Notes: generated by a model from the letters alone, not told the origin. Positions 1-8,530 are shown, counted from the first letter of the stretch. The stretch is DNA of 22,823 nucleotides from Oscillospiraceae bacterium (GCA_022792755.1 JAAWBP010000132.1:1-22823), one strand, 5' to 3'. A program made the numbers and translations.

Positions 1-878
1 GCTGGATTGGTTTCGCGTATCCGGCTCCCCGTGAGATCACGGACAACATGGAAAAGATCGAATGGCAGATGAAAAAGGCGAAGGAGTTCGGCTGCGAAGT
101 CCTCCAGCCGATCGTCCATCCGCTGCCCCAGGAGGGGAAAGACCTCGATCAGCTCAAGGATTGGCTGAAGGAGTACGGCATCGAGTACGAGATGCGCTGC
201 CCGCCGGCGGTCTTCCAGCTGGCCGGTCCCGACGCGAAGTCGGCGCGGGAAGAGCTGATCGACGCGATCAAGTTCTCCAAGGAACTCGGCTCCACCGTCA
301 TGCGCACCGGTTACGGCCGCCTCTGCCTGGAGACCTCCCGCTACAACCGCACCCCCGGCATGACCGGCAAGGAGCAGTTCGACCGTGTGCTCGCCTCTTT
401 GAAGGAAGCGAAGCCGATCTTTGAGGAGTACGGCATGAAGTACGCCCAGGAAAACCATGTGGACTTCACCGGCAAGGAAATGGCCGACCTGTTTGAAGAG
501 GTCAACTCCCCGATGATGGGGATCGCGCTCGACACGGCGAACAGTTTCGCGATTTTCTGCGAGCCGGACATCGACAACCAGCGGATGGCGCCTTGGGCAA
601 TTACCTCCCACATCAAGGACTCCAAGGTGGTCGACAAAACCCAGGACGGGAACTACTTCCCCTTCATCACCGTCGGCTGCCCGCTCGGCGAAGGCGACGT
701 CGACATCCCGGCCGCAATCGAAGCGATCTGCACCAAGTCCCGCTATCCGGAGGGCTTCCACCTCGTCCTCGAACAGGGATGGCTTGGGAACCAGGTCTAC
801 GGCGACCCGATCGAGTACTCCCACAAGATGCTTGAAAAGAGCATGGTCTACTTAAAGAAGCTGATCACCGTCGATTAA
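1..878 (+). CDS. Sugar phosphate isomerase/epimerase (xylose isomerase-like TIM barrel), 5'-truncated by window edge
   Basis: The frame is open from the first bases: codons beginning at base 3 read WIGFAYPAPREITDNM and match the start of the next gene, so about ten N-terminal residues lie outside the window. The internal ATG at 48 is not the real start. The protein belongs to the AP-endonuclease-2/xylose-isomerase-like TIM-barrel superfamily. Metal ligands expected of that family are visible as Glu in AQENHVDF, Asp in ALDTANSF, His in TSHIKDSK and Glu in LVLEQGW. Members isomerise, epimerise, dehydrate or decarboxylate sugars, sugar acids and inososes, and the substrate here is unknown. It is a close tandem paralogue of the next gene (by eye roughly 70% identical, 47-base gap). 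It is cytosolic, with no signal peptide expected. It is the first visible gene of the + strand catabolic cluster. Confidence 0.9.
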   Translation, partial: WIGFAYPAPREITDNMEKIEWQMKKAKEFGCEVLQPIVHPLPQEGKDLDQLKDWLKEYGIEYEMRCPPAVFQLAGPDAKSAREELIDAIKFSKELGSTVMRTGYGRLCLETSRYNRTPGMTGKEQFDRVLASLKEAKPIFEEYGMKYAQENHVDFTGKEMADLFEEVNSPMMGIALDTANSFAIFCEPDIDNQRMAPWAITSHIKDSKVVDKTQDGNYFPFITVGCPLGEGDVDIPAAIEAICTKSRYPEGFHLVLEQGWLGNQVYGDPIEYSHKMLEKSMVYLKKLITVD

Positions 879-925
879 ATAAAACCGAGAGTGACCGGAA
901 TTCAAACGAAAGAAGGGCAATAAAA

Positions 926-1834
926 ATGGCATACCGCAACAATATGAAGCTCGGCTGGGTTGGGTTTATCTATCCCGCCCCGCCGGAAATCACCGACGAC
1001 ATGGCGAAGCTCGAGTGGCAGATGCAGCAGGCGCAGCGGCTCGGCTGCACCGTCCTCCAGCCGATCGTCTTCCGCCTTCCGACCGATGATGCGTCCGTCG
1101 CGAAGATGCAGGAGCTGCTCCAGAAATACGGGATCGAGTACGAGCTCGGCTGCCCGCTCTCCGTCTTTAAACTCTCCGGCCCTGACGCAAAAGAAGCGCG
1201 GGAGGAGTTGCTCGCCCAGATGGCGCTTGCGAAAAAGCTCGGCTCCAAGATCCTCCGCACCGGCTACAACTGCTTCCTTTCCCACGAGTATTCCCGTTAC
1301 AACCACACCCCCGGCATGACCGGAAAAGAGCAGTTCGACCGCGTTGTCGCCTCCCTGAAGGAAGCCGCCCCGATCTTTGAGGAAAACGGCCTCTACTTCG
1401 CGCAGGAAAACCACGTGGACTTCACCGGCAAGGAGATGGCCCAGATCTTCGAGGAGGTCAACTCCCCGAACATGGGTATCGCCCTCGACACCGCCAACAG
1501 CTTCGCGATCTTCAGCGAGCCGAACGAGGATAACCTGCGGATGGCGCCCTGGGCGATTACTTCTCACATCAAGGACACCAAGGTCGTTCCGAAAACTCAG
1601 GAAGGCGACTACTTCCCGCTCATCCCGGTCGGCTGCTCCCTCGGCGAAGGGGAAATCGACATCCCGGCAGTGATCGACGCGATTGCAACCAAGTCCCGCT
1701 ACCCGGAGGGTTTCCACCTCATCCTTGAGCAGGGCTGGTGGGGCGACCAGGTCACCGGCGACCCGATTGAGTTCGCGCACAATGCAATGGAGAAGAGCCT
1801 TGTCTACCTGAAAGACCTCATCACCGTAAAATAA
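926..1834 (+). CDS. Sugar phosphate isomerase/epimerase (xylose isomerase-like TIM barrel), paralogue of the preceding gene
   Basis: This 302-residue protein starts MAYRNNMKLGWVGF at ATG 926, preceded by a purine-rich gaaagaagg ribosome binding site. It is a single-domain TIM barrel with the family metal site: Glu in AQENHVDF, Asp in ALDTANSF, His in TSHIKDTK and Glu in LILEQGWWG. The stretch NHTPGMTGKEQFDRV is nearly identical in the paralogue upstream. The main differences lie in the helix after LQPIV and the loop after RTGY, where this copy has a short insertion. The pair therefore looks like a duplication with limited specialisation. A GC-rich hairpin overlaps and follows the stop codon. 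The reaction is unknown; C3 epimerase, keto-acid decarboxylase or dehydratase activity would all fit the fold. Confidence 0.92.
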   Translation: MAYRNNMKLGWVGFIYPAPPEITDDMAKLEWQMQQAQRLGCTVLQPIVFRLPTDDASVAKMQELLQKYGIEYELGCPLSVFKLSGPDAKEAREELLAQMALAKKLGSKILRTGYNCFLSHEYSRYNHTPGMTGKEQFDRVVASLKEAAPIFEENGLYFAQENHVDFTGKEMAQIFEEVNSPNMGIALDTANSFAIFSEPNEDNLRMAPWAITSHIKDTKVVPKTQEGDYFPLIPVGCSLGEGEIDIPAVIDAIATKSRYPEGFHLILEQGWWGDQVTGDPIEFAHNAMEKSLVYLKDLITVK

Positions 1835-1886
1835 AAGCCATGCGGCGGAAGTGCGGGCCCGGAAGGCCCGCACAGCCGCGGCTTTT
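1833..1886 (+). terminator. Intercistronic hairpin with short T-run (attenuator or partial terminator)
   Basis: The inner stem gtgcgggcc/ggcccgcac is perfect around the loop cggaa. The outer arms aaaagcc..gcggc and gccgc..ggctttt also pair, and the 3' arm ends in four T. It sits between two same-direction cluster genes, so it may reduce read-through or protect the upstream message instead of ending the operon. Confidence 0.6.
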
Positions 1887-1928
1887 CACCGACCAATTAA
1901 AAACTGACTAACCTAAGGAGAACAGAAG

Positions 1929-2915
1929 ATGGCCAAAAATATTCTGATCACCGGCGCTTCCGGAAGGCTCGGGAACTTTGTTGCCCCTTATCTTCAGGAT
2001 CAGGGCTACAACGTCACCTGCACCGACATTGTCACGCCGAACCCTGAATCCGAAAATGCAAAGCGCGGTTTTCCCTTTGTCAAAGCTGACCTCTGCGTCA
2101 TCGGCGACGTAATGAAGGCAATCGCCATGGCCCAGCCGGACGTCATCGTCCACCTGGGCGCGATCCCCTTCAACACCGAACTCCAGCCTCCTTATGAAGA
2201 CCGTTCCGGCAAAGGCCCGTCCCAGGACGGCGTGCGCTCCAGCTGGAGCCAGCCGGAGGACAACACCATGCGGATTAACACCATGGGGATGTTCTACCTG
2301 CTCGACGCCGCGAGAAGGATGGGGGTCAAAAACGTCATCGCCGCGACCAGTTACTTCTCTTACGGGCTGGGCTTCCGCCTTTCGGGCGAGCCGTTCGTTC
2401 CGGAGTACTTGCCGGTCGACGAGAGCCATCCCTGCTGGCCGGAAGACACCTATAGCCTTTCCAAGTACCTGGGCGAAGAGATTATGAAAGCCTTCTCCCG
2501 CGCTTACGGCATGAACACCGTCGCCATGCGGCTGATGGGCGTTTATTACCACAATGTTGAAAGAAGCCGCGCCATGTATGATCTCGGCCAGGGCCAGTCC
2601 TACGCTGAGAAAGAAAAAGACGGCGGCGTGATCACCGGCAACACCTATCAGTATGTCGACGCCCGCGATATCGCGGTCTTCACCGGCCTCGCGATCGACA
2701 AGCTCGGCAAGCTTCCGAACAAATACGAAGCCTTCAACGTCATCACCGATGTGCGGTTTAATGTTGCCGACACCAAGGAATTCTATGAGAAGCGTTTCCC
2801 GGGCCTCAAGGATATGCTCGGAAACCTCCGCGACGGCGAGGGCCTTCTCAGCATCCGCAAGGCGGAGGAGCTGCTCGGCTACAAGCCGCAGTATTCCTGG
2901 AAGGACGGCAAATAA
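1929..2915 (+). CDS. Extended SDR: NAD-dependent epimerase/dehydratase family oxidoreductase
   Basis: This 328-residue protein starts after a canonical aaggag site. The Rossmann glycine motif GASGRLG is at residues 9-15. Asp33 at the end of beta-2 (VTCTDIV) points to NAD over NADP. The catalytic YxxxK is Y175-SLS-K179, with the preceding Ser/Thr in ATSYFSYG. Nearby motifs (VHLGAIPF, YLPVDESHPCWPED) resemble uronate-dehydrogenase-like and sugar-epimerase members of the extended SDR group. It probably oxidises or epimerises a sugar, sugar acid or cyclitol in the cytosol. The next gene is a paralogue. The hairpin at 1833-1886 separates it from the TIM-barrel pair. Substrate cannot be assigned from sequence. 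Confidence 0.92.
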   Translation: MAKNILITGASGRLGNFVAPYLQDQGYNVTCTDIVTPNPESENAKRGFPFVKADLCVIGDVMKAIAMAQPDVIVHLGAIPFNTELQPPYEDRSGKGPSQDGVRSSWSQPEDNTMRINTMGMFYLLDAARRMGVKNVIAATSYFSYGLGFRLSGEPFVPEYLPVDESHPCWPEDTYSLSKYLGEEIMKAFSRAYGMNTVAMRLMGVYYHNVERSRAMYDLGQGQSYAEKEKDGGVITGNTYQYVDARDIAVFTGLAIDKLGKLPNKYEAFNVITDVRFNVADTKEFYEKRFPGLKDMLGNLRDGEGLLSIRKAEELLGYKPQYSWKDGK

Positions 2916-3011
2916 TAAGCAGACGCACACGTTTAGCTCTTGAAAACAACTAAACTTTGTTCAGACAGACAACGATCTAAAAAATATTATAAAATATAGG
3001 AGTGTATTCTA

Positions 3012-4016
3012 ATGATTAAAAACGTATTGGTAACCGGCGCTTCCGGAAGACTTGGCGATTTTGTTGCCCCTTATCTCCATGAACAGGGCTACAATGTCAC
3101 CTGCACCGACATCGTCACCCCCAGACCGGACAGCGAAAACGCAAAGCTCGGCCTGCCCTTTGTCAAAGCCGACCTGCTTGAGATCGGGGACGTGATGAAA
3201 GCGATCGCGATGTCCCAGTGCGATGCGATCGTCCACCTGGGCGCCATCCCCTTCAACCCGGAGCTTCAGCCGCCCTACACCGACGTGCCAGGTCCTGGCG
3301 GAGCGAAAGACGGGATCCGCCACAACTACAGCATGCCGGAAGACAACGCCATGAAGATCAACACCATGGGCGGTTTCTACGTCCTCGACGCTGCGAGAAG
3401 GATGGGCGTCAAAAACGTGATCGTCACCACTTCCTTCTTCGCTTACGGCGTAGGCTTCAGGGTTTCGGGCAATCCGTTTGTTCCGGAGTACCTGCCGATC
3501 GACGAAGAGCATCCGTGCTGGCCGGAGGATACTTATTCCCTGTCCAAATACCTCACCGAAGAGGTCATGAAGGCCTTCTCCCGCGCCTACGGCATCAACA
3601 CCATCGCAATGCGTCTGCTTGGCGTATACAACCATAAGCTGAAAAACCACGAATTCGGCTTCACCATGGATGGCATTCCGGAGAACGTCGAAGAAAGAGG
3701 GGATACGAACTTCTTCTACCGTGAGTACGTCGATTCCCGCGATATCGCGCGGTTCACCGGCCTTGCTCTGGAGAAGATCGGAACGCTGCCGAACAAATAC
3801 GAGGCGTTCAACGTCTGGACCGGCACCCGTCTCGACTGCGAGTCTGCTCCGTATTATTCCAAGCTCTGCCCGGAGTTTGCCGATATGTGCAAGAACCTGA
3901 AGGGCTATGACGGCCTCTTCTCGATCGAGAAAGCCAGAAAGCTCCTCGGCTATGAGCCGGCCTACTACTGGAAAGATATCGACGAAGACAGAAAAATGGC
4001 TGAATCCCTTTCCTAA
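3012..4016 (+). CDS. Extended SDR: NAD-dependent epimerase/dehydratase family oxidoreductase, paralogue of the preceding gene
   Basis: This 334-residue protein has GASGRLG at residues 9-15, Asp33 (CTDIV) and Y175-SLS-K179, all at the same positions as in the gene before it. The N-terminal two thirds are very similar between the two. The region after the active site (about residues 205-240, KLKNHEFGFTMDG) and the C-terminus diverge, which is where extended SDRs bind substrate. The two copies may therefore act on different intermediates, or form a heteromer. The start is supported by a taggag site nine bases before the ATG. The 96-base gap upstream is markedly AT-rich compared with the rest of the cluster and could hold an internal promoter, but I found no convincing -35/-10 pair there. 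Confidence 0.92.
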   Translation: MIKNVLVTGASGRLGDFVAPYLHEQGYNVTCTDIVTPRPDSENAKLGLPFVKADLLEIGDVMKAIAMSQCDAIVHLGAIPFNPELQPPYTDVPGPGGAKDGIRHNYSMPEDNAMKINTMGGFYVLDAARRMGVKNVIVTTSFFAYGVGFRVSGNPFVPEYLPIDEEHPCWPEDTYSLSKYLTEEVMKAFSRAYGINTIAMRLLGVYNHKLKNHEFGFTMDGIPENVEERGDTNFFYREYVDSRDIARFTGLALEKIGTLPNKYEAFNVWTGTRLDCESAPYYSKLCPEFADMCKNLKGYDGLFSIEKARKLLGYEPAYYWKDIDEDRKMAESLS

Positions 4017-4039
4017 TTTATTGGAGGTTAGTATTAATA

Positions 4040-4930
4040 ATGAGCGAAAATAAACTGAGAATCGGCCACACCGGTATCACCTGGCTGAGCGACGACGATT
4101 ATGAGGATACCATCCGCACCATCGCCAAAGAAGGCTTCGGCGGGATCGAGCTGTTCGGCTGGACGCTCCCGAAGATGAAGGCGCAGGGCAAACTCGGCCT
4201 CTTCGAAGAGTGCGGCCTTCCCCTCTGGTCTGCTTACTTCTCCCACGACATCGTCAACCCCAGTGAGAGGCAGGCGGAGTTCAACAAGATCAAAGAGCAG
4301 GGGAGCATCCTCCTTTCGCAGGGCGGCACCCACGTTGCGTTCGGCGGCAACATCGTCGACCGCAGAAAGGTGAAATACCTGGAGCACAAGGACTATATCG
4401 TCGATTTCGTCAACGAATGCGGGAAGCTAATGCAGGATATGGGCCTGACCCTCTGCTACCACCCGCACACCGGCACGCCGGTCGAGACCAAAGAGGAGAT
4501 CATGGACTTCGTCCAGAGGATCGACCCGAAATACGTCGCCATGGCCCCGGATATCGGCCAGATCCAGAAGGGCGGCGCCGACCCGCTCGAGATCATCAAG
4601 ACCTTTGAGCCGTTGGTCAAACACGTCCATTTCAAGGACTTCGGCGGCAAGCTGGAGTTCGACTCCTCCCTCAACGACGTTGCGGAAGGGGAGACCTACT
4701 TCAACTTCGGCGAAAACGGCAAGGAGATCGACGCGACCGGCTACATCAACTACTGCATCCTGGGCGACGGCGTGGTTGATCTGAAGGGGATTCTCGACTA
4801 CTTTGCGGCGAAGGATTTTGACGGCGCCGTCATGGTCGAGCTCGACGCGGGCACCGAGATGCCGGTCACCCCGCAGGAGGCGGTACATGGGAACAAGCTG
4901 TATCTCGAAAAGATCGGCTACATGAAATAA
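4040..4930 (+). CDS. IolE-like sugar phosphate isomerase/epimerase (TIM barrel)
   Basis: This 296-residue protein is a third, divergent TIM barrel and not a close relative of the pair at the cluster start. It carries motifs typical of inosose dehydratase (IolE) and related proteins: LCYHPHTGTPVETKEEI (compare the HHH.GT block of IolE), APDIGQIQKGGADP, VKHVHFKD, the late GDGVVDLKGIL and a terminal VELDAG. Glu and Asp ligands for a divalent metal are plausible in these blocks. IolE dehydrates 2-keto-myo-inositol, so a dehydratase or isomerase acting on a keto-sugar or keto-cyclitol is a reasonable inference. The start follows a ggagg site, and the gene begins 23 bases after the upstream stop, consistent with cotranscription. 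Confidence 0.9.
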   Translation: MSENKLRIGHTGITWLSDDDYEDTIRTIAKEGFGGIELFGWTLPKMKAQGKLGLFEECGLPLWSAYFSHDIVNPSERQAEFNKIKEQGSILLSQGGTHVAFGGNIVDRRKVKYLEHKDYIVDFVNECGKLMQDMGLTLCYHPHTGTPVETKEEIMDFVQRIDPKYVAMAPDIGQIQKGGADPLEIIKTFEPLVKHVHFKDFGGKLEFDSSLNDVAEGETYFNFGENGKEIDATGYINYCILGDGVVDLKGILDYFAAKDFDGAVMVELDAGTEMPVTPQEAVHGNKLYLEKIGYMK

Positions 4931-5007
4931 GCTTCCGCGTTCGGGGTCTAATCCCCGTCCGTCCTCCCCGAAAAGGGCGGGCACAAAAAGGATTTTTCCG
5001 CAGTGCG

Positions 5008-5033
5008 GCCCCGCTTCCCGATGGGGGCGGGGC
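5008..5033 (+). other. Intercistronic GC hairpin
   Basis: The stem gccccgc/gcggggc has an inner ccc/ggg pairing, and it lies in the 140-base gap before the DUF362 gene. A smaller cgggg/ccccg stem is at 4942-4957. No T-run follows, so a processing or stabilising element is more likely than a terminator. Confidence 0.4.
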
Positions 5034-5070
5034 GTACGCGGTATCAAGCCAAAACAGGAGGAGAAGAGTT

Positions 5071-6342
5071 ATGGCGAAAAAATCAATCGTTTCCATTGCC
5101 CATTCTGACGAGTTCCTCGGTTCCCCGTCGGATTACACCCATGAGCACGTCGAAAAGATCAAGGAGATGATCCGCCAGGTCGCAAACGACACCAAGGGCG
5201 GGATGCAGAACATCGTCCACGAAGGCGACGTGGTCTTTATCAAGATCAACACCGTAACCCAAGCGCCGCCGGAGAACGGTTTCACCACCGACCCGCGGAT
5301 GCTCGAGGCGCTGATTGAGCTGGTGAAGGAGCAGAAACCGAAGAAAGTCCAGGTCGGCGAGCGCTGCGCGCTGGGCCAGGAGACCATGAAGTGCTTCGAG
5401 GTCTGCGGGATCAAAGCGGTCGCGGAGAAGACCGGCGCCGAGCTGATCGCGCTGGAGGACACCGAGTGGGAGATGTACGACATGGGCCGTCCGGTTTCTT
5501 ACCGGAAGTTTCCCTTCCCGAAGGTTGTCAAGGACGCGGACGTCTACATTGGAATGCCGAAGATGAAGGTACATATCCACACCGGGCTGACCAACGCCAT
5601 GAAACTCCAGTTCGGTCTCTGCCCGGATTACAAGTGGATGTCCGAATGCCACCGGGACGACATCTACCAGAAGATTGCGAACCTCGTCACCGCTACCGAG
5701 CCGGATTGGTTCATCGTCGACTCCCTCTGGACCTGCCAGGGCAACGGGCCGTTCAGCCCCTACCCGGACGATAAGATCCGCGACTGGAACACCACCTACG
5801 GCGGCTCCGACCCGGTTGCGATCGACACAGTGGCCGAGATGCTGATGCAGTGGGAGAACCCCGGCAACCTGCCCTCCACCATTATGGGCGCGGCCGAGGG
5901 GCTCGGCACCAACAAGCTCGACGAGATCGAGCTCAAGGGCGTGCCGGTTGAGAAGGTTTCCCGCAAATTCAACCGCCAGGATACCGTCCTCTGCGGCAAG
6001 TTCAAAAACGTCAACGTCATCGTCGGTTCCGCCTGTGAGCCGGGCTGCCGCGTCATGGTTCGGATGGGCTTAGACGCCGCTTATGTCGCAGGGCTGCTCG
6101 ACAAGCTCCGCGAGCCGATCACCATCTTCACCGGCCTCCAGTTCGAGCCTTATGTCACCGACGTAAAGGGCCCGGTTCTGATCTACGGCCAGTGCGCCAT
6201 GAAGATGAAGGAGTTCTACCCCGACGCCTACACCTGGTTCCCGAACGAGGAGTACCCGACCTGCGTGCCGATGTACTCCAACCTGCCGGGCAAAGGGATC
6301 GGCGATGCGATCCAGAAGATCATCGACAGCTACGACAAATAA
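5071..6342 (+). CDS. DUF362 domain-containing protein
   Basis: This 423-residue protein starts after an aggagg site. DUF362 hallmarks are present: VFIKINTVTQAPPENGFTTD followed by an ELVKEQKPKKVQVGE segment, then DADVYIGMPKMKVHIHTGLTNAMK, and DPVAIDTVAEMLM. The family is poorly characterised. Many members carry a C-terminal ferredoxin-like 2x[4Fe-4S] domain, but this one does not. Instead it has a C-terminal region with scattered cysteines (GSACEPGC, YGQCAMK, YPTCVPM) that lacks the CxxCxxCxxxC pattern. No signal peptide is seen. Its position inside a carbohydrate-type cluster, with tight spacing and the same strand, suggests a role in that pathway. I cannot assign the reaction. Confidence 0.88.
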   Translation: MAKKSIVSIAHSDEFLGSPSDYTHEHVEKIKEMIRQVANDTKGGMQNIVHEGDVVFIKINTVTQAPPENGFTTDPRMLEALIELVKEQKPKKVQVGERCALGQETMKCFEVCGIKAVAEKTGAELIALEDTEWEMYDMGRPVSYRKFPFPKVVKDADVYIGMPKMKVHIHTGLTNAMKLQFGLCPDYKWMSECHRDDIYQKIANLVTATEPDWFIVDSLWTCQGNGPFSPYPDDKIRDWNTTYGGSDPVAIDTVAEMLMQWENPGNLPSTIMGAAEGLGTNKLDEIELKGVPVEKVSRKFNRQDTVLCGKFKNVNVIVGSACEPGCRVMVRMGLDAAYVAGLLDKLREPITIFTGLQFEPYVTDVKGPVLIYGQCAMKMKEFYPDAYTWFPNEEYPTCVPMYSNLPGKGIGDAIQKIIDSYDK

Positions 6343-6358
6343 ATCAAACCCCTCCGTT

Positions 6359-6388
6359 TTGCGGCAGGCTGGGTTCAGCCTGCCGCAA
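6359..6388 (+). other. Perfect 13-bp intercistronic hairpin
   Basis: The arms ttgcggcaggctg and cagcctgccgcaa pair perfectly around the loop ggtt, and flanking t/a pairs extend the stem by one or two. It lies 16 bases after the DUF362 stop and about 50 bases before the transketolase GTG. No T-run follows, which argues for mRNA processing or attenuation and not full termination. Confidence 0.55.
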
Positions 6389-6437
6389 AGTGGGGCAATC
6401 CAGCAAAATTGAATCACCATGGAAAGGAACCAATCAG

Positions 6438-8513
6438 GTGGAAAAGAACTACTCAAACAATCCTGCGGTCTGGGAGGGCTTGTGTAAGCTCCTCGAGATC
6501 AAGGATTCCGATATCCGCAATTCCATCCTCCGCCAGGGGCTGGACGCCATCGACCAGGGCGTCCACGCGGGCGGCGCTTTTTCGGCGGTCGTCCCGATGG
6601 TCAGCCTCTACTACGGCGGCGGGATGAAACTCAACGTCGAGCAGCCGACCGAACCGGGGCAGGACCAGTTTATCCTGAGCAAAGGGCACGCGGTTGCGGC
6701 GATGGCCGCCGTCTACGCGGACAAGGGCTATTTCGATGCGGCGCTCCTCAAGGGCTCCCGCTCCTATGAAAGCATCCTGAACGGCCATCCGGGGCCGATC
6801 CTCCCCGGCGTGCAGATCTCGACCGGCCCTCTGGGGCAGGGAATCTCCGCCGCGGTGGGGCTCGCCTTAGCCGGGAAGGACTACCCGCAAAACGACGTCT
6901 ACTGCATGGTCGGCGACGGCGAGATGCAGGAGGGCGGCGTCTGGGAGGCGCTGATGTACGGCGCGGAACAGCGGCTCGACAACCTCTGCGTCATCGTGGA
7001 CAAAAACGGCGGACAGCTCGACAACGTCAGCAAGATGATCGTCTCGATGGACGACATTGCCGACAAGCTCCGGGCCTTCGGCTACCGCGTGATCGAGGTC
7101 AACGCCACCGAATACCCGCCGGTCGCCGCGGCCTTCGAAGCCTTCCATCAAGACCGGAACGGCAAACCGACCGCAATCGTTTGCAGCGCGACCAAAGGCT
7201 TTGGCGGCTTTTCGAGCGCGATCAACGGGCATAAAATCACCTTGGCGGCAAAGACCGGCGAACAGGAAATCGTCATGCAGAACCGCCGCCGCGCCGGACG
7301 GGAAAAAGCCTTTGTCGACTTCTACAACAGCCTCTGCTGCGACCATGCCAAGGAGACACTCGCCGGCATCGCAAAGGAAATGAACCTGGAGCTGGGGCTC
7401 GAGGGCGGCAAGGCCGTATCAGTCGCGCCGGGAACCCCGGTTGTCAAGACCAAGCCCGCCCCGAAGCGGTGCAAGAAGCTCCAATACGACGAAGCGAAGC
7501 TCCCCGCTGTGGAGCGCGGGAACTCCTATGCAGCCTCCGATATCGTCAAGAATGTCATCAAGGTCTTTGCCGAGGACAGCCGGATCGTCACCATTGACTC
7601 CGACCTCTCCTCCACCAGCGGTTTGCAGGAGGGCGTGATCCAGGTCGACAAGACCCGCGCGCTCAACGCGGGGATCGCCGAGAGCAACATGATGAACATC
7701 GGCGAAGCCTTTGCCGCAGTGGGGAAAAACGCCTGGGTTTCCACCTTCTGCCCCTTCTTCGACTGGCGGGTGATGAGGAGAATCGCCGTCAGCTACCAGG
7801 AGCGGCTCGAGGCGATGGAGACCGAGGGCGGCTGGCTGACCGAAGGGCACGGGCTCGACCTCACCTTTTTGGCGACTGCGCCGGATATGGACACCCAGAC
7901 CAACGGCGCAACCCACATGGGCAACGACGACATCATGTTCTTTGACCAGATGGCCCACTTGAAGATCATCACCGTCGGCTGCCCCTCGATGCTCAAGAGC
8001 GTGATGAAGTGGATTGCGGAAGGGGACAAGGGGCTCGTCTACCTGCGGATCCTGCGGAAAGCTTCCGAAGCGGTCTATCCGGACGGGATGGCCTTCGACT
8101 ACGGCAAGGGCTACATCCTGCGGGAGAGCGAAAACGACAAAGCGGTGATCGTCACCTACGGGCGCGGCATCTACGAGGCAATGGCTGCTGCCGACCTGCT
8201 CAAAGAGAAGGGGATCGGCTTAAAGGTGGTCGATATGCCTTCCGTCGACGAGGCGATGCTCATCAAACTTTATAAATCCGGCCTGCCGATCATCCTCGCA
8301 GAGCAGAACAACGGCTATTTGGCTGCCAAGATGCCGAAGATCCTGATGCGGGCGGGACTGACCATCGACCCCGCGCAGATCACCACTGTCAACATGCTCG
8401 GCAAGGACGGCCAGCCGCAGTTTGTCCATTCCGGCACCTACGGCCAGCTGACCAAGGCGTTCGGGCTTTCGGGCGGACAGCTCGCCGAACTGGCCGAAAC
8501 AAAGCTCGGCTGA
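6438..8513 (+). CDS. tkt: Transketolase, full length, GTG start
   Basis: The frame is open further upstream, but I place the start at GTG 6438 (residues MEKNYSNNPAVW) because an aaagga site lies about nine bases before it and the upstream part runs through the DUF362 gene. The product has 691 residues, close to single-chain transketolases, with both halves on one polypeptide. The ThDP/metal motif GDGEMQEGGVWEAL is intact. Expected histidines are visible in SKGHAVA, NGHPGPILPGVQISTGPLGQG and NGHKITL, and the catalytic Glu is in GIAESNMMN. The usual NSGHPG block reads QGVHAGGAFS, and the C-terminal pyrimidine domain has a changed segment before GATHMGNDD. Transketolases move two-carbon ketol units between sugars. 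Genomic context suggests a dedicated pathway enzyme, not the housekeeping copy. Confidence 0.95.
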   Translation: MEKNYSNNPAVWEGLCKLLEIKDSDIRNSILRQGLDAIDQGVHAGGAFSAVVPMVSLYYGGGMKLNVEQPTEPGQDQFILSKGHAVAAMAAVYADKGYFDAALLKGSRSYESILNGHPGPILPGVQISTGPLGQGISAAVGLALAGKDYPQNDVYCMVGDGEMQEGGVWEALMYGAEQRLDNLCVIVDKNGGQLDNVSKMIVSMDDIADKLRAFGYRVIEVNATEYPPVAAAFEAFHQDRNGKPTAIVCSATKGFGGFSSAINGHKITLAAKTGEQEIVMQNRRRAGREKAFVDFYNSLCCDHAKETLAGIAKEMNLELGLEGGKAVSVAPGTPVVKTKPAPKRCKKLQYDEAKLPAVERGNSYAASDIVKNVIKVFAEDSRIVTIDSDLSSTSGLQEGVIQVDKTRALNAGIAESNMMNIGEAFAAVGKNAWVSTFCPFFDWRVMRRIAVSYQERLEAMETEGGWLTEGHGLDLTFLATAPDMDTQTNGATHMGNDDIMFFDQMAHLKIITVGCPSMLKSVMKWIAEGDKGLVYLRILRKASEAVYPDGMAFDYGKGYILRESENDKAVIVTYGRGIYEAMAAADLLKEKGIGLKVVDMPSVDEAMLIKLYKSGLPIILAEQNNGYLAAKMPKILMRAGLTIDPAQITTVNMLGKDGQPQFVHSGTYGQLTKAFGLSGGQLAELAETKLG

Positions 8514-8530
8514 ACAAAGGAGATGGCAAC

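Noticed and set aside
902..2930. Long open frames on the minus strand opposite the TIM-barrel and SDR genes (also opposite GH31 and the serine hydrolase)
   Set aside because: They are mirror frames of GC-rich genes, have no ribosome binding sites or recognisable domains, and the plus-strand frames carry clear family motifs.
2916..3011. Internal promoter in the AT-rich gap between the two SDR genes
   Set aside because: A TTGTTC is present, but the nearest good -10 (TATTAT) is 22 bases away; the pairing is too poor to call.
6192..6437. N-terminal extension of the transketolase by 82 residues
   Set aside because: It overlaps the DUF362 gene in another frame and the 6359-6388 hairpin; GTG 6438 has a ribosome binding site and gives the family length.
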